Shown: in pieces, positions 9,435 through 21,200 of the stretch
Numbering within the stretch: position 1 is the first letter of the stretch
Layout of the letters: each line of letters starts with the position of its first letter
Notes under the pieces: model-generated
What the model saw: the letters and a program-made list of their open reading frames with translations, nothing else
What the model was told of the DNA's origin: nothing
Database searches by the model: none
Origin: Megalonaias nervosa
Lineage: Eukaryota > Mollusca > Bivalvia > Unionida > Unionidae
DNA length: 64,000 nucleotides
Reading direction: 5' to 3'
Assembly (NCBI GenBank): GCA_016617855.1
Contig: JAECUM010000839.1
Span: 62,001-126,000, forward strand
Position numbers and translations under genes: made by a program

Positions 9435-12291
9435 ATGTTTATATGGATAAAGTGAAAGAAGAAAAGAGAGAACAGAAACAACTTAAATCCAATTTTGCAA
9501 GTCTTAGGAATGGTAACATTGAACATAACTGTTCAAGTCTGGTTCTTCATTGTCAGGGTACTGAATGCACAGATGGAATGAGCGTGGCTACCACTAAGAA
9601 TGATGTTGCTTGTGATGAGAACGTTATTCAGCCGAATGTCACAATGAATGGGGAGTTTTTTAATAACAATGTTTGCTTTGTAGATTTGTCCCTTGTCCAG
9701 CAAGAAAGTGGAACACTCAGGTCAACTCACAAGAACTGTTGCACTAAGTCTTGTACAAAGGAAAATGTACAGAAAGAAGAAAGCCACAAAATTGATAGAG
9801 AGTGCGAGTCTGGCTCAAATATTGAATTAAATGGACATAGAAATGTTATCTGCATTGTCACAGAAGAAGAAGTGCACTCACAAACTGTGATTTGTACTGA
9901 ATGTCAGAAACTGCAGGAAAACATGGCTGAAGACAAACAAGGCACTAAGCATAAAAATTCATATGACTTCACCAGTAGTTGCAATGAAATTGGGCTAATC
10001 TTGAATAGTCACCTAGATCCTGTGATAGATTCAATACCTCTGATGAATGGGGATTTTTCAGGTGAAGATTATGATCCAACAATTCAGTATTCAGAGCCCC
10101 TGCATAATCACCCTGTGATACAAAATGGTCATGACTCAAAGGCATTGACAAGAGGTCATGATGCGGTTTTGCTGCTGGAAGACAAGGTAGACTGTTTGTC
10201 AGATTCAGATTCTGAGAGTGGTGATGGCTCAAGTGAAAGTGCTGGTGCATCAGACCTTACTTGTTCAAGGAAGTTGGATTGTATTAATAGTGGTCAGCAA
10301 GTGGTCAGACCAAAAACTGGACCCTGGCATCAGCAATCATCCCAGAAGAGTTGTAAAAATTTGAGGAATCACCAGAACTTGACTTTGAATGGCCACACAT
10401 CTCTAACATGGGAGACAGCATCAGATTCATGTGATGAAAATAAACTTTTTGATCCAATTCAAAATTCATTAGACATACAGGATTGTTTTTATGGCAGATT
10501 AGACAGAAGTGTTCCAGATGCTAGTTTTGTTGGAAGAAGTTTAGAGCGTTCAATTAGACCTTTATATGTTCCTCCTGAACAGGGGGCTAAAGATACAAAG
10601 TCTTGCCCTTGTTCATTGGACTCTAAGTGTGATTCAGCATTAACAAGTGCTCGTCAGTCATTAGTTGTATCTTTGAACAGAAATTGGCCAAATCATTGTA
10701 CATGTTCTATGTGCACATACTCATTTACACATCGTAATTCTAGTGTCGTATCGGATTCTCAGATTGTGACTGAAAATAAAGATTCATCTTCATTAGCCCC
10801 ACTTGCCCTTCCAGAAAGAGATATTGATAGTGATAGTGATAACAGCTGTGATACGTGCATGGTTAGTGAAGAACATTCACCTTTATTGCTTTCTGTGTCA
10901 GAAAATACCAGTTATCTCCCTTGTGAAGGCACACAGTCTAGTCAAAATGATAATACTGTAGAAGGTAGTGGAGATAATGACCTTCAAAGAAAGGAAGATT
11001 TGCAGAATCAGGCAATACAAAGTGATCATTCTGAAGCAATCAGTGAAAATGTTGCTGAAGTACAATATGCATATGAAACAACAAATTCAATATCTTCCAG
11101 TCTAGAAAGCATTGAGGATGTTGGGGACTATATTGAAACAGATTTTCCAAGTGCAAATCGCTTTGCCATGTCAGGTGACTCTTCCTCGACATCATCTGTT
11201 GAAGAGGATGAAGGTTGTGGCAGTGATGTTGCACCAGCAAACAATGAAGAGTCAGACAACGAAACTATTGATCCACTGTCAGATCAGATTCCAGAGTCTG
11301 ACAATGGTCCCCATGGTTTTTCTCACGAGTCTTGTTGTTCAGAGATTACAGTATTTGGACATAGTCCTGTTAATTCATCAGATGTAAGGGGATATAACTC
11401 AAGTAAGCATGAATCATACAAACAGATTCAGCCAATGAGACCAAATATCATTGAAACAAAGGGTGCTACATCTACTTCTTTTAAGAAAAGAGAATGTGTT
11501 CAGTCCAGGCAACAGAGTTGTGTCAGTTCTGGTTCAAATGAGTCTTCAATTGTGTCACCTGGAGATGAGTTGGAACATCATTTGTATAGTTCATCTGAGG
11601 TCCATTCAACAGGTAGTGCTGGAATTCCATCAGCAAGTAGTTCCAGCAGTGCACAAAGTCAGACTGTCTTCCATTTTGACAGAGAGTTCAGTCCACCTGA
11701 TCAAGTGTTTCTTGATAATCCAATAGACCATTCATCAGAAAATGTGCCAATAAATTATGAGAATTTGACATTCTTTCATCGTTATCATGACAGGCATATA
11801 GGAGAGTTGGAAAATTCACATCTTCTTGTCAGTAGGACATTAGAGGACAATCTCTTAGGTGAGGCCACGGGAGGTTATGATGAAGATGATCTAAGAGGTA
11901 TGGAAAGACGAAATAACTTGAGTCTTGGCGGTAGCTCAGTGGACAGTTATGGAAGTCATATGTCGACACCTTCATTGTACTTGTCAAATTTCCAGAATGA
12001 CAGTAGTAATCAGCAAGAAAAAGTTTTTGAGAAGCTCTCACTTGAGCAACCCTTCCATCTGGCCTGTAGCTCAGATGAGGAAGAAAACAACAGCCATTCA
12101 GAACAGAGGCATGGTGTTGAGGAGTATCTCAGAACAGTAGAGAACTGGGGCTTTGTTCAATGTATTGATGGGAGTGAAGATATTCATGTTGATTTAACTC
12201 AGAGATTTGGGCCCTATACATCTGCCCCACTGTGTGGTGATGCCTCTCCCAGAAAGATTCAGATGCCAGAATGTATACAAGAAAATAGCAT
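9435..12291 (+). CDS. C39-like gene, large first coding exon (acidic, Ser-rich region)
   Basis: The acceptor is cttatttcag, ending at 9434. The open frame reaches back to 9404, but those 13 codons overlap the acceptor, so I place the start at ATG 9443 (MDKVKEEKREQ). The exon gives 949 codons plus two bases of a Met codon; its donor is AGCAT followed by gtaaga at 12292. The product has no fold I recognise. It shows acidic-serine patches (SDSDSESGDGSSES; DIDSDSDNSCD), a Cys cluster (HCTCSMCTYSF, about residue 430), and a Trp/Phe-containing segment near the end (VENWGFVQCIDG). Codons change frame nowhere across 2.8 kb, which by itself is strong evidence of coding. Overlapping frames at 9969-10250, 11112-11387, 11451-11726 and similar are shadows. 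Confidence 0.93.
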
Positions 12292-15200
12292 GTAAGAATT
12301 CCAACATCATTTTATGCTTAAACATAATAGTACAGCTGACACGATTTTTTTTGTTTCTTCATGCATTGTGATGGAGTTGGAGAGAGCATGGAGCGGACTA
12401 AGAAAAGTCCCTTCACTGTCTCTTCTGGTGGAGTTACTCAGAGAATGGCTCCACACAATATGATTCGTGCAGAGTCGTATCTGCTCATCACAACTGAGTT
12501 CAGGTATAGTAAAAGTCATACAGGTCATGTAGGTGTTCAGAACTGATTATTTCAGTAATGCGTATCATCTGATAGAATTTGATCTCATATACCTTTAAAT
12601 GGCAATTATTCACTTTATTTGGATCCTCATACATCCATATTCCTTAGGAAGGTCATTATTTACATGTTCTGAAAAGTACTTATGGCAAAACTGATGGTAA
12701 ATTATGTGAACATTTGGACAAGGTGAACCAAAAGGTGTGATTAACCATAAACTGGATTGACTTTGCGCATTGTATACCACTATGAAAGCAGCACACATTG
12801 AAAACAAATTCATATTAACATGTTTGTTATGATAGACCTAACAACCTCTTTTTTTTTGACCCAGTTAAGTACCTGGCTACCATTGTTAAAGTCCATAGTG
12901 ATCAACAATTTTCATCTGGAAGTTTTATGATGACATTAAGGTGCAGAGCATTCAAACTTCAGGACTGAACAGGCTTTGGTTATACTTATTTTTACTATTA
13001 AATTTTAGAAGAACAATTAAATTGAATTTAATTTGGGTAAATGTCCCTGTATGACCTTTGTGACTTTTACTATAGTGTCAATAAAACAGGCATGGCTTAC
13101 TGTTCCTGACACCAGAAATCATGCATTATATGGCTTCATTGAGAGTGCAGGAGACTGCAGTGTGGCACCAATTTATCTTCATCGTTACCCTTATAAATTT
13201 TAGGACACATCTTTTTTTTTAGACCGCTCTGGTGGCCTAGTGGTTAGAGCATCTGCCGCAGATGCAGGAGATTGTGGGTTCAATCCCCAACCGAGTCATA
13301 CCAAAGACTTACAAAAATGGTACTAACAGCTGCCTCGCTTGGCACTAAGCATTAAGAGGTTAGTGTTAGAACTGGTCGGCCTGGTGTCAGGATAATGTGA
13401 CTGGGTGGGAGATCATGCTACATGTCTGCGGCATGATGCCTGAGTGCTGGACATCGCTGTAAACTGCCACACTGCAGAAATCATAGCGATATGACTGAAA
13501 AACTGTTAAAGCTACGTTAAAAATCCAAATCACACACCTCTTTCTTTTTTTTTCTAAATGTCAATGATGTATGTGCTTTAGTAATACTAAATATTGCATA
13601 TAAATTTCAGTATTGTTTTTCACAAGGCTATGTTATCAGAACTATATACCATTTCTTTATCATCATTTAGTTAAGAATATTAAATGCAATTTTCTTATTG
13701 TTAGATTAGAAGAATAAAAGTTGCAAAAATCTTTATCTGCAAAAGCTGGTGAAACCCATGTATGCTTGTCATAGGAATAACTTGAATGCAGAATGAAGGT
13801 GTAGGTAGTAGTCTAATAAGAATCATGGTTATGAATATGTTAATTGTGTAAAATGGAGGGGGATGGGTAGGTTAAGAATAGTTGCTGAAAACATTGCTGC
13901 CTTAAAGCAAAACATAATGAACGTTCCTTATTTTAAATTGAACAGAAGATTGGAAGAAAATATAAAATTAAATTACTTGAATGACAGAAAAGAAGGGAAT
14001 AAATTAATAGTGAATGGCAAGGATTAAATATTGTGGTCTAAATGAGAACTGTCTCAGCATCACATAAACAGAATATCGAGAACTAGCTTGTACATTATCA
14101 GCGTAATGTCAAATGAAATTACAGTGCTTCAGATCTGCAAATGAAATTACAGTGCTTCAGATCCTCAAATGAAATTACAGTACTTCAGATCCTCAAATGA
14201 AATTACAGTGCTTCAGATTCTCAAATGAAATTACAGTACTTCAGATCATCAAATTCTTTTGCAAGAGAGAGAGAGGCAGTGTAAGACTTTGCCTACCACT
14301 GCTGAAGTGAAATGATCACCCTTCATATCACCTCATTGTTGCACCTAGTATCTCATGGGCAGAGGACAACTTGTCCCCCACTCTCCAGATTTGGAGGATA
14401 CACAATAAACATATTTTTGGGAAATAGGAAAATTGTAGTATGTAGTGTAATAGTAGTGCTGGGGGAAAAAAGGAGATAATCATGTTTGCTTGGACAGTTT
14501 TGCAACTTTAAGTTTGTCGTCTACACTGTATTGTCATATTTCTATGTCAAATACTTTACCTGATCAAACTGCATTGGGTAGCTTTCTCTGCTACCTCCAA
14601 ATCCAACCCTTGTGGAAGGATGAAAAATGTCTTTCTGTCTATATATTACATACACATATTTACTTTATCAGTCATGCTGTTAAGATGTCCTCTATATAAT
14701 CTTTTTAATCTTAAATTTCAAATCATCCATCTTTTTATTGTCAGTGGTAGAGTAAGTCCAAATGTTGTTTTATATGGTGCATTCTTCAACATTTTTATCA
14801 ATTCCAGTGAATTTATTCATATTCTTCTAAAATCATCATACTGTTCATTATTGTCTCATGATTTCGATCAGTAACTTTCAATTTCACTAGAGATTTTTGG
14901 GCACTGTACTTATCAACTATTTGTCTATTAGACTTCACTTTTTACATTATTTCAGTTTATATACATTTGCTATATGGACTGCTCTGGTGGCTTAATGATT
15001 AGAGCTTCCGCCTCGAATGCAGGAGGTCGTGGATTCAAACCATGGCTGAGTCATACCAAAGACTTATGAAAATGGTACTTGCAGCTGCATCACTTGGTTC
15101 TCAGCATTAAGATGTTAGTGTTAGGACTGATCAGCCTGGTATCAGGATAATGTGACTAGGTGGGACATGATGCTAGATCTCTGTTGCTGGGTGGGACGTA

Positions 15201-18200
15201 ATGCTACATGTCTGCATCATGATACCCCAGTGCTAGACATCACTGTAAACTGCCACACTGCAGACATCATAGCGATATGACTGAAAAAGTGTTAAAGCTG
15301 CATTAAGAATCCAAATCACACACTCATTCTCCAACAGAGATCCACACTCCTATGACCATGGTTTCAGTCATAGACATCGAATGGTTGTGTTAAGGTTTTG
15401 CTTACAGTTTTTCACTTGCTTTTATTTCCTTAACCCATTGAATTAATATTAATTATTATAGTAAAGAGGTAAAAGTAAAATTCAGTAAGCTATAATTCAC
15501 TGGATTTCCCCAATATAAAGACCTTTAGATGCCAAAATCTTAAAACCATTCTGAGTGCCCTATGTAAGGTTAAGTAACAAAAATATGTTTCCTGTAACAG
15601 GCTCGAAACAAGTTGTGTCAGTTTCTTAAAAATTTGTTTCGGTTTGTGAATTTGTATGTTCTCACTCAGTTCCAGTTGTCAAACTGAAGAACTGTAAAGT
15701 ATTCAGAGTGGTCAAAACTAAGTACCAAAATCCAGGACAAACCAGTTATGAAAATTTCAGGAAATAAAGTCTGCTTAAAAATACAATGTCAGGAAAAAAT
15801 CGATTTTTCAAGATTTCAAATTAGGTCACAGGAAACAATTTTTTTTTATAACTTGGCCTGATTTGTAAGAGTTTTGTACAATCAGCCTAAATTAAATTAG
15901 ATTAAAATTCAATTCTTATTTTACCCTGTAGGATTGTTCGTGATGAGCCAATATATGAAGAGATAGATGATATGGAACTGGAGATGTATCAGGCTGCAGA
16001 CAGGGAAGATCTGGGGATCAGCAAGGACAACCTTGACTCCAAGATGTGTAACAATGTTCCCAACAAAAAGGTACACTTTACAGTAAAACCTCTCGTAAGC
16101 AGTCATTGGTTGCATTGATAAAGCATGGCTGGGTAAGGAAGGTGGCTGTTGAGGAGAGGTTAACTCACTGTGTCATTAAGGAGCTTGCAACATATGCTTG
16201 TGTCAGGTTGTGCTGTTTCACTGATCCAGGTTGTTTGTGCCATTTCAGCATTATTTTCTGGGGCTTGCAGCACCTGTTTTTATGATATGGGGTCCTCCTG
16301 GCCCAGTATGGAATAAAATCTTAAACTCGTGAAGTTTTAGAGTCAGTCAGTATTTTAGAGTCAATGACACTTTTATTTAAATAACCCAGCACTGCTAACT
16401 GTATATTGGTTCATCTGAAAGATTGTAAATTTTATATACTAATGACATGGCATAATGGATTTGTACAGGTCCTTGTCATCTTAATGTTTCTTTTTTGTAC
16501 TGTCTTTTTGTTTGACAGTACAAAAATGTATTGGAACAAATATCTTTGTGACCAAAACTAGTATATCCTTCTACACTAGTGCATACTCTGCATAATCTCT
16601 GCAAGACATCCTGTAGTAATAATTAATTGCTAATCTATACTGATAAATCATTTTGATTCTGAAATTGTAAAAGATGTCAATTCTGATCAGAAAAATCATT
16701 CCAAGACAAAATGTTAACCATGCTTTTGTATGGAATGGCTACAGAACAAGGTGTCAATGAAATATGTACTTATTGCATCATAAACCAAATGGCCAAAAGG
16801 CAGATAACTCTGAACAGTTTCTTTCTCAAGATTCCAATGGTATGTATATATTGATGAATATTATTCAATCTGACAGACGAAAAAAAATTGAACCTTTTCA
16901 TTCCTTCAGAAATATCTGTGTGGAAATTTTCCCAAAAATTTTTTGCTTTCAGGGCGCTGTTATGCTATTGAGTTCAATAGCCATGTTCTCAATGATGATG
17001 GCCATTCATGTTGAAGGATGAAAATAGTACAAAATATAAATGAATGAATGGTTAATTGAATAATCATCAACTAAACAATCGGATGTGAATAGCTATTCTG
17101 CTACATTGAAACTTTTTATTCCAGGGACATAACTCTGGATGCAGTAATTTTGAAATACTGTCTCTAATTGCTTATAAGTCGAGTCCAACTGCAGACTGCA
17201 CAAAACCTAGATCTGCCATTGCATTATGTGCTGGCAGATCTAGGTCTGTGCAGTTGGTTAGGAGTAATCAATAGAACAAACATTATAGATCCTGGTCTGC
17301 AGGTGCACAATTCTACGGCATATCAGGATCTATGTTGTCTGTAGTCTGACTCAACTTATAAGTGAGTATATATGGTAGTATTACTTGATTATTTGTTTTT
17401 TTAATTCAGTTTTAAAATGAAAGAGAGTAAATATTGATGCAAATAAATATCAATACAAATTCACAAGTCCAAAAAATGTTTATGTATGTCATTGATAATA
17501 AAGTTATCAAGCAGACATTTTCCCCCTGATTTTCCACACAGATGTTTAGGAGTTTCAACCTCAATTTACTACCTGGCCCAGGGTTCTGAACGTGGGCCCC
17601 TAATTTTCCAAGCTAATAGGCCAGGCAGCCTGCTGGTACAAAAAACAATCGGAAGCACTACTGTTTGTTCTGAGCACCAAAACTGATTATCAACATGTGC
17701 CTCGCATGTAACAAGATTGCCTGTTTGAACTAAGTGACTCGTATTTTATGGTAATGTCAGATTCCTCCATCTTAAGGACCACATAGTTTTCCCACCTGTG
17801 ACTTTGTAAGCATTCAAGTAAGTTGAAGGAACATCATGTACAGTCATATATGTAGTCCCCCTCTTGAACAGCCTCCCTGACCAGCGGCCACCCGCTCCTT
17901 ACGGCCAGAATCCGATGGCACCGACGAATTTGTGTTCAAAAGAACCCCTCACGAAAGGCGACCCCGCTAACGCGACCAGCGGCTGCATTTTATTTTGTAA
18001 TTTGTATCCAGAACCAATTTTTATTCATAACATATGTTAAGTAATCCGATTTCTGTTTCCTGATGTAAGGTTTTCGTTCCTGAAAGAAGTGTTGGCTAAA
18101 GTACATGTACCACTAAGGTTAATATTATATCATTTATGCCTCAAGAGAAGCCACATTTATTCCATAAAGCCGAGAAAGACTCAAATTTTAATCCATACAA

Positions 18201-21200
18201 AAAGGTAAGTACACGTAATCCGATTAGCCTTACTGCTGTGTTATCATGAGATGTCCGGTTTAGTCACTCTGATAATTGTTAAGATTACAGTTATTAAACA
18301 GTAGTAACAGCTGAGAAGTGGCGGTATTGATGTACAATACACAAGTCAGCAGGAAAATGGTTTGATAACCTTTATGGCTTCCCTTAGTAAGATGTTGAGC
18401 TTGTTCATTTTCATAATTAGTGGCTAATACTACTGACAACAATTGTCAAGATTACAAATCCTAACGGCCGCGAGGTGCTATTGTTCAGATCAAATCTGCG
18501 TACATATCAAAGCTGTTTTGGCTTCTCTCCCTCAATGTAAAGAAATGTAAACACAAATAGGGTAGCAGACTGCGACTAATGAATCACGTGACAAGATTGC
18601 TGCCTTTAAAAAACCACATGGCATTTTGTTTAAATGCAGAAAAGATGTTTTATCGGTCTTGTAGTTGGTAACACTGATGATTACAACTGGACGTAAATTG
18701 TCAAGATCATAACAGGGTCAGCTTAGTCTAAAAATAGATTTTTGCAGACACACACAGAGAAATTAGCCTTGAACAAAATGGTACCAGACAAAGACCAAAA
18801 AATCACGTGACAACACATTCCTTTACGAAGAAGGCATTTCGTCCATCTGCAAAAGTTTTGTCTGCATAATTAAATCGCATATAGTTAGCAACATCCGAAT
18901 AAATCATTACAAAACATTAACATGTCATCACATAAATGGAGACGATTATTTTAGAAAAAAGTCGGTTATTCTACTCGACGACATAGGGTGAGGTGGGGAG
19001 GGGGAACTTGCCGAATGATTTTAGGTAGAAAAGACTCGAATAAAACAATTTTATGTTGAAAAAACTCGAATAAACAACATCGTAACCGATGAGGAGGTTA
19101 TTCAGCAGCAGTGGGAAAATGGAGCAAATGGAAAGAGAATTATGTATGTACCAAGATCTAAATGACGTTTTTGAATGGTTTTGCAATGTGCATGACAACA
19201 ACACCCGCTCGCATATCACGCTTACGCCAAGAATAAGAACTATTAATGCATATTCAGCTGAAATTAGTCTATTATTATAACAAGAAGAACCTTTTAATAA
19301 TTAATGTTACTTTTAAACGAAGATATTAAATGCTTTGAAGAATGTAGCTTTCTTACTGCGTACATTACATATACTTCTCACAAACAATTTAGTCCCCCTC
19401 TGGAAAGGCCACCCGTTTTATAAGGCCACTTTCCCGGTGCAGAAGGGGTGGCCGTATAAGAGGGGGACTACTGTATATATAATACTATCATACCAGTTAG
19501 AGAATTTTTCATTCGTACTTTACAGAGATTCAAATTCAGGACTGCGGGTAAATGGCACCCATCGCCTTGCCTGCACACACCAGTCCATATTCCATCACGA
19601 CTAAGCACATATCACCAAAAAATGATGCAACTGAATTGGTGTTTTATGTACTTGTGTGTAGCAGACACTCTCGCATGACCTAGTAATTAATTCTCATCTA
19701 TCTACATGGTCATTCGAGATTCCTATAAAAGAAATCAAGGTATATAGGATTAATTATAGAGAATTATTAATATACACCAGACAGAACAGAAAGTGCTATC
19801 CCTGGATTCTATAGGAGAATGCTTGATAATAGTAGACAGAATTAATATCTTAATACAAATAATGCTGTTATACAGATTAGAGAATTTTTAATTCCTACTC
19901 TATGGAGATTTGAACTCAGGTGATAAAAAAAGTTTCATCAGAGCTGATTTTCTGTTATGGACCACACAAATTAACCGTTACAGCCGACTGAATTGTGTAA
20001 CAAAAATGTGACCACAATGCCTTTAGAATATATATTAATTCGGAATATATGGTAATAAGGAATTTGACGGGAAATTGAATTCAAATATTCTAAGAGAGAA
20101 AACTTTTTAAAAAATAATCAGTTAGTCACTGATCAATAAATATTACATTAAGGAATATTGATTTTCAAGCAAAGTCTTTAATACATTAGTGCAAGATATG
20201 AACAGGCTTTGTTTAAGTTACTAATGTATAATAATAGCCGAGTCAGTCACTATGGATAACCTATGTACCATTGCAATACTGTGTGTGCAGGACATACAAC
20301 CTATTGTAATAATGATCTCTCTTTTTGTCAGCCTCAGGGAAAGTTTGGTAAGGGAAGACGGAGACCTCAGCAGTCCGACGTCGAAAAAGTGATGATCTGG
20401 AATGAATACGAGGCTTATGTTTTGCAAGTCAAACAGATTGGAACATCAGCTTGTGGACCCACGGCTGTTCTCAATATACTGGTGCGTTTTAGCAGCATAC
20501 TGTAACTAACGAGGTTTACGCTAGTTGTTAGTAAATGAACTAGAATTGCTTTTTTGGTCCAAAAGTCATCTTTTTATTGCATTTAAGTGATGTCTGTTTC
20601 ACCCACTGATTTAGAGATGATGACAGCAAAACACAGTTTTCTTACCCTACCATCTGGTCATAAGGTCAAGTAAGTATTATTTTATGGTCCTTCATTATGT
20701 TTAGTCTGTTCACAGTTGTAACCAAATTTGACAGCATTTTGGCATGAAACTGTTTCAGATATGTTCGTGTAATTTCTTTGAACTTACTGAAGGACATTAT
20801 CTAGGTTTTAATGCCAAGTAAACATCCTCCAGGGTTCAAGTGTGCAACACATTCACAGCTGGAATCAGTGCTGTACATGGTCATCTCTGTAACCAGTCAC
20901 CTGTAATTGGTCACATTTATCAGCTGTGTTGATGAACATAATCTCCAGCATGACACATTATATAACCATCTTCTTCCTTTGCATTGTTTTTTTTAAAATC
21001 AGGACGGCTTGATAAGACAGGATTAATCTGAGTAGGTAACACAGACCTTGTTTTATTCCAAAAGATACAGTGTTGAAATGTTTGAAGGAGTAGCCATAGA
21101 CATGTGCAATATTGTTTGTAGGGGGGCATGCAAGGAATTCCAAATAAGGCAACTTTTTTATTACTTGATTTAAGTCATTGGGATGAACAGGTTCTCGAAT

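Larger units (their letters stand above)
12292..15931 (+). other. Intron of C39-like gene with two family-A SINEs and a 28-bp repeat
   Basis: This intron holds a dispersed-repeat copy (about 12826-13100), SINEs at 13222-13537 and 14977-15324, and a 28-bp tandem repeat at 14109-14252. The remaining sequence has no coding signal that I can support. Confidence 0.7.
17841..19473 (+). mobile_element. Tigger/pogo-type DNA transposon remnant, about 1.6 kb
   Basis: The right end reads GAGGGGGACTACTG followed by TA, and the left end carries GTAGTCCCCCTC from 17852 (a TACAGT lies just before it). Subterminal GGCCACCC repeats occur at both ends. Near 19155 a plus-strand frame has DLNDVFEWFCNV, the start of the Tc5-type helix-turn-helix of Tigger/CENP-B transposases. 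The DDE catalytic domain is missing or unrecognisable, so the element is dead. Confidence 0.6.

Noticed and set aside
9404..9442. First 13 codons of the long open frame (MLTYNILLISDVY) as the protein start
   Set aside because: They overlap the polypyrimidine tract and AG of a good acceptor (cttatttcag, 9425-9434). The Met at 9443 is the first within the exon.
9969..12140. Numerous 60-93 codon frames on both strands inside the large exon
   Set aside because: They are shadows of the 949-codon frame, which alone continues in phase into exon 2.
13222..13310. A tRNA gene, because of consensus A and B boxes
   Set aside because: The acceptor stem does not close, the head is followed by a SINE body, and a second copy with the same body lies at 14977.
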